NCBI GenBank assembly: GCA_013001805.1
Contig: JABDLW010000794.1
Span: 1-5,819 of the forward strand
Direction of reading: 5' to 3'
Length of the DNA: 5,819 bases
Origin: Saprospiraceae bacterium
Lineage (GTDB): Bacteria; Bacteroidota; Bacteroidia; Chitinophagales; Saprospiraceae
Shown here: piece by piece, positions 1 to 5,185 of the stretch
Position numbering within the stretch: the first letter of the stretch is position 1
Layout of the letters: each line of letters opens with the position of its first letter
Notes under the pieces: model-generated
What the model saw: the letters and a program-made list of their open reading frames with translations, nothing else
Told to the model about the DNA's origin: nothing
Databases searched by the model: none
Position numbers and translations under genes: made by a program

Positions 1-12
1 TTAAAGTGCAGG

Positions 13-43
13 AAAAACCAAGCAAATCTGGCTGTGATGGTTT
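13..43 (-). terminator. Weak possible terminator after the S74 fibre gene
   Basis: Read on the minus strand, the 62 bases beyond the fibre gene's stop codon contain AAACCA (43-38) and TGGTTT (20-15), which can pair across a 17-base loop. The closing arm runs into a short T tract (17-13). The loop is long and the stem short, so this is a poor intrinsic terminator, recorded only as the best candidate. Nothing else is recognisable in 1-62. Confidence 0.15.
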
Positions 44-62
44 ATGGATCAGGTAAAAGCAA

Positions 63-1109
63 TCACCGCGTTGTCAGTGCCTCCACTTTTTCTTGCAAAA
101 CCACGATTTGTCTTTGCTGTTCCTGAATGGCTTTGGTCAAAATCGGAATAAAATCGGTATACTTCAACATTAGATATTCTGACTCATCCATCTGACCCAC
201 TATTTCGGGAAATATCGATTGAATCTCCTGGGCAATAAATCCGTACTCCTTGCGCTGCGGATTTTGGGTGTGGTTATAGTAATAAGCCCTTGGTTTAAGT
301 TGCATTACTTTCTTCAGAATTCGATCGGATAAATCGCAAATGGAATGTTTTAACCGTTGATCAGAGGGAGAGTAGCTGCCAGATGCATCATCAAATGTCC
401 CAACCAACGAGCCATTATAGTATAATAGTAAGTCATCCGCAGCCACTTCAAAAGACCATTTATCACCATCGGTATCGTTTTCCAAAGCCAGTGCCTCCTC
501 TCCTGCAGAACGTTGTTTAATGTGTAGATGCGCTTCCGGACTGGTTTTATGTATACCCACTAAACGATCATCCGCATCTATTGAAATAAGATTGTAGCCC
601 GATACCGCATTTTTCTGATAGTAAATATGCATTTTGGGTTCACCAGCAGAGCCGGGATTGGCATTAATGGAAAAAAACCGGTCATCAACTGTGGGCAAAG
701 ATCTGAATTGCAGCCGGGTAAAGTCATCACCAGCCGTCTCGCGCAATTCCAGTGTCGGTTTATCGGAGTCCGAGTTGTGCCAGAGAGCCAGACGGGCATC
801 AGTAGCAGGTCCTCCCATGATGGCATGACCAGCGTCATCAATCTGCAAACGTACGGTGTTGCCGGTGATGAGTCGAATCTGATCTTCACTGGAAATGTCA
901 ACGTCTCCACTATCCAGGTCATTGTCGATCCGCAGGGCATGGTTCTCAAAACTAATCAGTCCCTTTTGCACGCTATCGCTATCATAAAAACTGATGTTAC
1001 TAAAGGGCTGCACCAGATGCAAAGTGCCATCAATTTCCACATTCCCCTGGGTATAAGCCAGGTGGTATGATGCGGCAGTAATTAAAAGAAAGACCAATAT
1101 TTTTTTCAT
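63..1109 (-). CDS. Secreted fibre-like protein with C-terminal Peptidase_S74 intramolecular chaperone
   Basis: This 348-residue protein begins with a Lys-Lys-led hydrophobic signal peptide (residues 1-20), predicted to be cut before Gln21 (AYT|QG). Residues 22-240 are rich in short beta-type segments, including 'VEIDGTLHL' near residue 24 and 'LVGIHKTSPEAHLHI' near 183, a style typical of Bacteroidota tail-fibre-like proteins. Residues 249-300 carry the S74 signature: SDQRLKHSI (249-257), 'LKPRAYYY' and 'KEYGFIAQEIQSIFPEIV' (287-304). S74 domains trimerise fibres and usually release themselves by cutting at the Ser of SDxRLK; here Ser249 and Lys254 are both present, so self-cleavage is possible. 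The last 25 residues look like a coiled coil. No type IX sorting domain is visible, so surface anchoring is unknown. Assignment to S74 is firm; the binding target of the fibre is unknown. The start is chosen because the signal peptide begins exactly there. Confidence 0.9.
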   Translation of the reverse strand: MKKILVFLLITAASYHLAYTQGNVEIDGTLHLVQPFSNISFYDSDSVQKGLISFENHALRIDNDLDSGDVDISSEDQIRLITGNTVRLQIDDAGHAIMGGPATDARLALWHNSDSDKPTLELRETAGDDFTRLQFRSLPTVDDRFFSINANPGSAGEPKMHIYYQKNAVSGYNLISIDADDRLVGIHKTSPEAHLHIKQRSAGEEALALENDTDGDKWSFEVAADDLLLYYNGSLVGTFDDASGSYSPSDQRLKHSICDLSDRILKKVMQLKPRAYYYNHTQNPQRKEYGFIAQEIQSIFPEIVGQMDESEYLMLKYTDFIPILTKAIQEQQRQIVVLQEKVEALTTR

Positions 1110-1149
1110 AGGACTGGCAGTTAGATCATCTACGGGTTTTCACTGGTAT

Positions 1150-1157
1150 CAAATGTA
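1150..1157 (-). promoter_or_regulatory. Bacteroidota-type -7 element for the S74 fibre gene
   Basis: On the minus strand this reads TACATTTG, a perfect match to the Bacteroidota -7 consensus TAnnTTTG, about 40 bases upstream of the start codon. No TTTG-type -33 element lies at the usual distance of about 19 bases; that position is taken by the palindrome at 1179-1196. A promoter that has a good -7 box but no -33 box often depends on an activator, which is an inference here. Confidence 0.5.
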
Positions 1158-1178
1158 AAATAGGCCGAAAAAAGAAGC

Positions 1179-1196
1179 ATCACATGAATATGTGAT
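1179..1196. promoter_or_regulatory. 18-bp perfect palindrome, possible operator
   Basis: The sequence is ATCACATgaatATGTGAT, with two perfect 7-bp arms around a 4-bp spacer. Its centre (1187.5) is about 41 bp upstream of the transcription start predicted from the -7 box at 1150-1157, the position used by class II activators. A second palindrome, GAATATgtgATATTC (1186-1200), overlaps it. The half-sites resemble TGTGA/TCACA but are in the opposite order to a CRP site, so I do not assign a regulator. Confidence 0.4.
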
Positions 1197-1266
1197 ATTC
1201 GAGATCCAGGAAGAAACCGAGTCGGTCGGTAAAATCGTGCATTCTTCCATCATGTAACATAGTTTC

Positions 1267-1282
1267 CATGATTTGAATCATG
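1267..1282. promoter_or_regulatory. 16-bp perfect palindrome, possible operator
   Basis: CATGATTtgAATCATG has two 7-bp perfect arms and a 2-bp spacer. It is followed directly by a smaller one, GAGTCcaaGACTC (1282-1294). Both lie upstream of the plus-strand FISUMP gene, about 100 bp from its start codon. The spacing suits a dimeric DNA-binding protein better than an RNA hairpin, whose loop would be too tight. The role is inferred from symmetry alone. Confidence 0.3.
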
Positions 1283-1322
1283 AGTCCAAGACTCCATTGA
1301 CAGACAGTGGCAACTTTGGGGA

Positions 1323-1352
1323 AGGGATTGATGGAACATCTCCAACATCCCT
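1323..1352 (+). other. Predicted leader hairpin upstream of the FISUMP gene
   Basis: AGGGAT (1323-1328) pairs perfectly with ATCCCT (1347-1352). GATGGA (1330-1335) pairs with TCCAAC (1341-1346) apart from one A-A mismatch, leaving a 5-base loop and one bulged T. The hairpin ends about 30 bases before the start codon. It could be a 5' leader structure if transcription begins upstream, but no convincing promoter was found there. Confidence 0.25.
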
Positions 1353-1381
1353 GGTCACTTTTCTTAACTAATGCATAATCA

Positions 1382-2188
1382 ATGAAATACTTCGCCTACC
1401 TCCTAATGCTTTCAATTTATTACTATCCGGTTTTTTCCCAAAATACTTCCATCGAAACCGAAGGATCGATCACCATTGGAAATGACACTTCTCCTACTGT
1501 TGCTCCCGGTACCATACGTTTTAATGGCAGTGATTTTCAGGGATGGGATGGCAATAAATGGGTATCGCTTTCCATCGGCAATGTGGTGGAAAACTCGACC
1601 GATGGATCAGGAGGTAGCTATCCATCCCTGCAAATTGGATCGCAGGTATGGATGGCCAGGAATCTCAACACTAAAAAATTAAATGATGGAACCGACATTG
1701 ATGTAGAAACCGACGGTGCCACCTGGGGCTCTCTAACTACCACCACGATGAGTTATTATCAAAATGGTGAAGCAGAAAATGGTCCGGTCTACGGAGCTCT
1801 ATATAACTGGTGGGCGGTAGAAACCGGAAAGCTTTGTCCCAGTGGCTGGCGGGTGCCCACCCTGGATGACTGGAACATATTATTTAACTACCTGGGAACC
1901 CCTATAGCAGCGGGAGGTAGTATGAGAGAAGCCGGATTGGTACACTGGAAGAGCCCCAACGTCGGAGCTACCAACAGCAGTGAATTTACCGCCCTGCCAG
2001 CTGGATTCAGACATGACATCGGTTCTTTTCATTCGCTGACCGAATGGACTTATTGGTGGAGTTCGGCAATGGACTCCACGAATACAAACAATGCCTGGTA
2101 TCAGACTACAGGGTACGGTGGTGCCGGAATTAATACCACTTCCAGGCCTAAAGTCTGGGGACTCAGTGTACGCTGCGTTAGAGAGTGA
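1382..2188 (+). CDS. Secreted FISUMP-domain protein with fibre-like N-terminal segment
   Basis: This 268-residue protein has a signal peptide (1-19) predicted to be cut before Gln20 (FS|QN). Residues 21-65 form a short beta-rich stretch (around 'APGTIRFNGSDFQGWDG') of the kind found at the head of Bacteroidota fibre proteins. Residues 83-268 form a full FISUMP domain (Fibrobacter succinogenes major paralogous domain, TIGR02145). Its landmarks are 'IGSQVWMARNLNT' (85-97), 'YGALYNWWAV' (137-146), 'LCPSGWRVPTLDDWN' (151-165), 'FTALPAGFR' (202-210), 'WWSSA' (225-229) and the C-terminal 'GLSVRCVRE' (260-268). Cys152 and Cys265 are the only cysteines and probably form a disulfide. The domain's biochemical function is not established; it is often found on secreted or lipid-anchored proteins, though no lipobox is present here. 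The gene is divergent from the S74 fibre gene. The start fits the signal peptide and an A/T-rich Bacteroidota leader. Confidence 0.9.
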   Translation: MKYFAYLLMLSIYYYPVFSQNTSIETEGSITIGNDTSPTVAPGTIRFNGSDFQGWDGNKWVSLSIGNVVENSTDGSGGSYPSLQIGSQVWMARNLNTKKLNDGTDIDVETDGATWGSLTTTTMSYYQNGEAENGPVYGALYNWWAVETGKLCPSGWRVPTLDDWNILFNYLGTPIAAGGSMREAGLVHWKSPNVGATNSSEFTALPAGFRHDIGSFHSLTEWTYWWSSAMDSTNTNNAWYQTTGYGGAGINTTSRPKVWGLSVRCVRE

Positions 2189-2231
2189 CGAAATTAATTA
2201 TTAGTTTTTCCAATCCAATTCTTTACGCCAA

Positions 2232-2256
2232 CAAAAATGCTTTGCCTGCATTGTTT
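2232..2256 (+). terminator. Weak possible terminator in the convergent gap 2189-2477
   Basis: AATGC (2236-2240) and GCATT (2248-2252) can form a 5-bp stem with a 7-base loop, flanked by A-rich and T-rich bases (CAAAA before, GTTTTG after) that could extend pairing. It lies about 45 bases past the FISUMP stop codon. The rest of this 289-bp gap is A/T-rich and holds no gene I can support; a 10-bp palindrome TGTCATGACA is at 2397-2406. Confidence 0.25.
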
Positions 2257-2477
2257 TGAAATTAAAAAAGTCATAACAGAATGCTTTAAAACTCTCCATT
2301 CGGGATTTTTATCACAACTGCTATTTTTTAATCACGAATTCTCTAACAAAGCCTGCACTATCTTCTCAAAGGGGATACCCAAAAAAATGAAAATAATGTC
2401 ATGACAATTTACGCCCACAATAATACAGGTCGTACCATACAATGCTACTCGCCTTCGTGTTTATAGTCTGTGAATTA

Positions 2478-4082
2478 CTATTTAGGTGGATGTATTTTAA
2501 TGACCACAAGAGCAAGTTGATCAGATTGCAGTGCTTTTCTAAAGGTCTGGATCAAGGACTCACGGGGATCATCGATATCTGCATGTAGAATGAGGCGAAC
2601 ACCACATGCCTGTGCAATGTCGGCGAAATTTAATGCCGGTGTCGTATTTCCCAAGGTGTCTTGACCACTAGCCGGAGTTAATTGTCCTCCTGAAGTCACG
2701 GCTGAACCATTATCCAGGATCACTATAACGATTGGACTTTGATTGTAGGAAGCATTACAAATAGCCGGAATGGTGGTGTGAAAAAAACCAGAATCTCCTA
2801 CCAAAGCTACCACTGGTTGATCAACCTTGGCCTTTACGAGTCCACTGGCCAGGGCAACCGCCGATCCCATGGCAAACTTGGCCAGCAATCGATGACCCAC
2901 GCTAAACAAACATCCCGGATCACCAGTGAAGAGAGGACTCAAATCCAGACTTTTTGCTGCTTGATCCACGGCATCTAACACTTCTTCGTATCGACAATCG
3001 GTACAAGGATTTTTCTTCTGCGGCTGCTCCAGGTTTTGGTTATTCTTACTAAAACCTAAATTTATCCGGATGCCCGGCTGAAAGCGCTCAAGCACTTCTG
3101 CAATCTGCCAACGAAAAAGTTCTCCTTCTGAAGGAGAATGGCCTGTACTTTTTCCTAAAATTCTGGTGTCGCACGAATGATCATAGGCAATCACTTTTAG
3201 GGCATTTTCAATGTACGGCAAGGTCTCCTCCAGCACCATTACCTCATCACAGGATTTCATAAAGGTTGCCAGACTTTTTTCGGGCAGGGGAAATAAAGTG
3301 CCCAGCTTATAAATAGATAAATCAACAGAGAAATCACCAATAACATCTAATAACTTCCTGTATGCAAAACCGGAAGCGATGATTCCTTTCCTGGATTTAA
3401 TATTTGATTGATTGAATAAACTTATTTCTGTCCAGGCGCTAAACGCCTTTAGTCGCTGATGAAGTTCTCTGTGTTTCTGCACTACTTCTGAGGGAACCGG
3501 AACAAATCGAAAAGGCTCGTTGACCACTCCATTGTTTGTTGGACTATAGTCCAGAGCAATATCGACCATACCCATGGACTTTGTAAAGGCTCTGGTTTCA
3601 CGAATAATTATTGGAAGCTTATAGTGCTCACTCAGCTCAAAAAGCTCCTTCAGCATAAGGAAACCCTCCCCGAGATCGCTGGGTTCCAAGAGGGGAAGTT
3701 CCAACATTTGTGACAGGGGACGGCTATCCTGATCGTTTTGGGATCCATATCCACCCGGATCATCACCCAGTAATATAATCAAGCCCCCATTAATGGGAGT
3801 GAGATTAAGGGCCATCAATGGATCCAACATCAGATTCATCCCCACACTTTTGATACAGACTAGTGATCGCCGGCCTGCGATCGATGCCCCGATAGCCACC
3901 TCTGCTGCCACCTTCTCATTTACAGACCATTCGATGTAGAAGCCAAAGTCGCTCTGGACCTCGATCAAACACTGCATGGTGCCAGAACTAGGCGATCCAG
4001 GATATCCCGTGATGACAGATACTCCACCAGCCAAAGCACCGTAAGCGAGTGCACTGTCCCCGTCAACAATTTTCGATGCCAT
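2478..4082 (-). CDS. IorA-like thiamine-diphosphate 2-oxoacid oxidoreductase subunit lacking the ferredoxin domain
   Basis: This 534-residue protein matches the indolepyruvate:ferredoxin oxidoreductase alpha family (IorA), which oxidatively decarboxylates aryl 2-oxoacids to acyl-CoA. The N-terminal domain has 'GYPGSPSSG' (26-34), 'EWSVNEKVAAEVAIGAS' (51-67), 'DPLMAL' (87-92), 'DDPGGYGSQNDQDSR' (107-121) and 'LLEPSD' (131-136). A middle domain spans about 230-310. The C-terminal thiamine-diphosphate domain has 'GDPGC' (387-391), GDS (429-431) and DN (457-458) as the cofactor/Mg motif, and 'CNASYNQSPIVIVILDN'. Several features are odd. The usual CPGCPHR is CTDCRYE (360-366), the usual TGHQPHPG region reads SGGQLTPASG (464-473), and the protein ends at 'VVIKIHPPK', where the family's C-terminal 2[4Fe-4S] ferredoxin domain normally follows. 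No beta subunit (IorB) is adjacent in the window. Family membership is firm; substrate and redox activity are uncertain. The start places the conserved N-terminal domain immediately after a short leader, as in the family. Confidence 0.85.
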   Translation of the reverse strand: MASKIVDGDSALAYGALAGGVSVITGYPGSPSSGTMQCLIEVQSDFGFYIEWSVNEKVAAEVAIGASIAGRRSLVCIKSVGMNLMLDPLMALNLTPINGGLIILLGDDPGGYGSQNDQDSRPLSQMLELPLLEPSDLGEGFLMLKELFELSEHYKLPIIIRETRAFTKSMGMVDIALDYSPTNNGVVNEPFRFVPVPSEVVQKHRELHQRLKAFSAWTEISLFNQSNIKSRKGIIASGFAYRKLLDVIGDFSVDLSIYKLGTLFPLPEKSLATFMKSCDEVMVLEETLPYIENALKVIAYDHSCDTRILGKSTGHSPSEGELFRWQIAEVLERFQPGIRINLGFSKNNQNLEQPQKKNPCTDCRYEEVLDAVDQAAKSLDLSPLFTGDPGCLFSVGHRLLAKFAMGSAVALASGLVKAKVDQPVVALVGDSGFFHTTIPAICNASYNQSPIVIVILDNGSAVTSGGQLTPASGQDTLGNTTPALNFADIAQACGVRLILHADIDDPRESLIQTFRKALQSDQLALVVIKIHPPK

Positions 4083-4118
4083 ATTCGATGATTTATAGTC
4101 CAGTCATTCGCATTACTC

Positions 4119-4150
4119 TTCGAGTGGTTTGTTAGGGGAAATCCCCTTTT
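4119..4150. repeat. Degenerate intergenic repeat, copy A
   Basis: The core TCGAGT-GGTTT-GTTAG continues into GGGAAATCCCCTTTT. It matches copy C (5690-5725) at TCGArT and at 13 of 15 positions in GTTAGnnGAAATCCC, followed by TTTT in both. It lies 37-68 bp upstream of the IorA-like start codon. Confidence 0.4.
4134..4147. promoter_or_regulatory. Palindrome AGGGGAaaTCCCCT in the IorA-like leader
   Basis: Perfect 6-bp arms flank a 2-bp centre, 52-65 bp upstream of the IorA-like start codon and inside repeat copy A. As RNA it would form GGGG/CCCC with an AUUU tetraloop. The symmetry is absent from copies B and C, so it is either specific to this site or a chance gain. It could be an operator, a leader hairpin, or the end of an upstream transcript. 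Confidence 0.3.
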
Positions 4151-4283
4151 GTGTTTTCTCCTACTACTCTATTGAAAATCAAATCGCGTATTTCTTATTT
4201 TCTGCAGCTTGTAAACTCACCAGACTTTGACTATTGTCGTGCTCTTTGGTTTTTATTCATATTTAGTGGGTAAGATATAATTT

Positions 4284-4313
4284 AATGGTTCGAGTACATA
4301 GTTAGTGGAGAAT
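4284..4313. repeat. Degenerate intergenic repeat, copy B
   Basis: AATGGtTCGAgT.C.TAGTTAG is shared with copy C (5690-5719): 21 of the first 28 positions agree without gaps, including AATGG, TCGA and TAGTTAG. The 3' GAAATCCCTTTT part seen in copies A and C is not recognisable here. Confidence 0.4.
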
Positions 4314-4337
4314 ATCTGTCATCCTCATCTGTTATTC

Positions 4338-4475
4338 TTATTTCGCCTCCAGCCTGTCCGGCTTGGCCCGCCAGATGGACGGGGCAAACCTTTTCCAAAG
4401 GTCTTTAATCTGTCCTTGCCCTTGCGTTATGTGCAACTGGTTATCTTTGGTTTCTTTTTTTAATCGTTCTGCCAT
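4338..4475 (-). CDS. Doubtful small ORF, 45 residues, basic
   Basis: The ORF runs from ATG (4475-4473) to TAA (4340-4338). The product begins MAERLKKETKDNQ, is rich in Lys and Arg, and ends 'RAKPDRLEAK'. There is no hydrophobic segment and I recognise no family. Its last third coincides with the GC-rich hairpin at 4352-4385, so the reading frame may just be a by-product of a structured intergenic element. No ribosome-binding site or promoter supports it. It is listed because it is the only complete ORF of this size in the gap. Confidence 0.2.
   Translation of the reverse strand: MAERLKKETKDNQLHITQGQGQIKDLWKRFAPSIWRAKPDRLEAK
4352..4385. repeat. GC-rich imperfect hairpin, REP-like
   Basis: GCCTGTCC (4352-4359) can pair with GGACGGGGC (4377-4385) over 8 positions, with one T-G wobble and one bulged G. 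An inner GGC/GCC (4359-4361/4370-4372) partly closes the loop. The block is far more GC-rich than its surroundings. It resembles a repetitive extragenic palindrome, but only one copy is present here, so the repeat status is inference. Confidence 0.35.
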
Positions 4476-4572
4476 ACTTGGGCTAATTCATAAATTTCAT
4501 TTGCAATGTACTTTAGAAAAATTGGTTAGATCATCCTCTTAAGCTCCCCAATATTGTAATTTCGATTTCTAA

Positions 4573-4683
4573 ATATATGCCCAGGATGATGTAGATTACT
4601 ATTTCTCTGTGGAAGAGAGAGCAGAATCTAAGCTGGACCCAACTAAATATGTGCAAGAGCTTATACTTTCGATAAACAGTTAA
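4573..4683 (+). pseudogene. Possible remnant of a protein C-terminus
   Basis: This open stretch of 36 codons runs from just after an in-frame TAA (4570-4572) to TAA (4681-4683) and has no ATG. Its translation, starting IYAQDDVDYYFSVEERAES and ending 'LDPTKYVQELILSINS', has the balanced, amphipathic composition of a real protein tail rather than of random A/T-rich sequence. I do not recognise the family. It could equally be chance. Confidence 0.2.
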
Positions 4684-4706
4684 CCTTTCACCATCAACCA
4701 GCCATT

Positions 4707-4718
4707 GCACTCCAGTGC
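4707..4718 (-). other. Small hairpin downstream of the VOC gene pair
   Basis: GCACTccAGTGC is a perfect 5-bp inverted repeat 18-29 bp past the stop of the distal VOC gene. No T tract follows on the minus strand, so it is not a typical intrinsic terminator, but it is the only inverted repeat I see in the right place to end the transcript. Confidence 0.25.
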
Positions 4719-4735
4719 TCCATGCCCATTTCAGA

Positions 4736-5125
4736 CTACCCTTTATATTGGTGAAATTCGGTTATTGTCAGATAATATCCATCCGGGTCTCTAATTGAAA
4801 ACTCCTTTTTTCCGGAGTTGGGATTTAAATGAATCTCCTCTTCAACATGCCAGCCCATTGCTTCAATACTCTGCCGTATGCTGCCCATGTCTTCCGTCCT
4901 CAAATAAAGAATTAGTCCGTTACCAGCAGTTATGGTTGGATCAATCATCGTGGGATGATGGTGATCACCCCAACGGTGCAGGCACAGTAAAATATCTTCA
5001 TTTTCTGAAACCAATATGTCAAACTCCTTTCCGCCGTGCATACTTTTACAACCCAATACTGATTGATACCATCGGGAGCTGAGTTCCACATCTTTTACCG
5101 CTATGATCGGGTCCATTGTTAGCAT
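4736..5125 (-). CDS. VOC-superfamily protein (glyoxalase/bleomycin-resistance fold), 129 aa
   Basis: This single-domain protein is of the usual VOC length, with two beta-alpha-beta-beta-beta modules. Module 1 starts 'PIIAVKDVELSSRWYQSVLG' (6-25). Module 2 starts 'LILYLRTEDMGSIRQSIEAMG' (71-91) and ends 'EFSIRDPDGYYLTITE' (108-123), the family's most recognisable segment. Glu123 occupies the usual last metal-ligand position. The first-strand His of metal-dependent members is not seen (Ile there), although a His50/HHH(55-57) cluster lies in the middle. It may therefore be a binding or resistance-type member rather than a metalloenzyme; no substrate can be assigned. An alternative start at Met4 (5116) is equally plausible. 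The gene lies 60 bp downstream of another VOC gene in the same direction, so co-transcription is likely. Confidence 0.85.
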   Translation of the reverse strand: MLTMDPIIAVKDVELSSRWYQSVLGCKSMHGGKEFDILVSENEDILLCLHRWGDHHHPTMIDPTITAGNGLILYLRTEDMGSIRQSIEAMGWHVEEEIHLNPNSGKKEFSIRDPDGYYLTITEFHQYKG

Positions 5126-5141
5126 TGCATTAACTGCTTTT

Positions 5142-5158
5142 CACCGACTGCTCCGGTG
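5142..5158. other. Small hairpin between the two VOC genes
   Basis: CACCG (5142-5146) and CGGTG (5154-5158) form a 5-bp GC-rich stem with a 7-base loop, about 17 bases upstream of the distal VOC start codon. No T tract follows, so it is unlikely to terminate transcription. It could affect translation or stability of the second cistron. Confidence 0.25.
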
Positions 5159-5185
5159 TTGATCAAATGCGTAGCAAATTCATTC

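Larger units (their letters stand above)
4083..4735. other. 653-bp intergenic region with repeats and possible gene remnants
   Basis: No convincing gene is present. The stretch contains two copies of a degenerate repeat (4119-4150 and 4284-4313), a palindrome (4134-4147), a GC-rich hairpin (4352-4385), a doubtful 45-codon minus-strand ORF (4338-4475) and a startless open stretch on the plus strand (4573-4683). A further startless 25-codon minus-strand stretch (4179-4256) ends 'SLQAAENKKYAI'. Together this looks like decayed sequence, but each piece is short enough to be chance. No perfect TAnnTTTG box was found upstream of the IorA-like gene. Confidence 0.5.

Noticed and set aside
578..949. 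Second minus-strand open frame inside the fibre gene
   Set aside because: It is a shifted frame of the real gene, with Met/Cys/Pro-rich, non-protein-like composition.
627..1070. Long open frame on the plus strand inside the fibre gene, and a further one at 634-828
   Set aside because: Both are antisense to a firmly identified S74 protein, resemble no family and have no signals of their own.
1179..1196. CRP binding site
   Set aside because: The half-sites are in the order TCACA-N6-TGTGA, the reverse of TGTGA-N6-TCACA, so naming CRP would be unsupported.
1311..1318. CAACTTTG as a -7 element for the FISUMP gene
   Set aside because: One mismatch to TAnnTTTG and no TTG at the right distance; the nearest is only 11 bases upstream.
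2397..2406. 10-bp palindrome TGTCATGACA
   Set aside because: Isolated, between two convergent gene ends and not near any start codon, so an operator role is unlikely.
2402..2467. Plus-strand ORF of 21 codons starting MTIYAHNNTG
   Set aside because: Too short, no recognisable features and no upstream signals; expected by chance in this gap.
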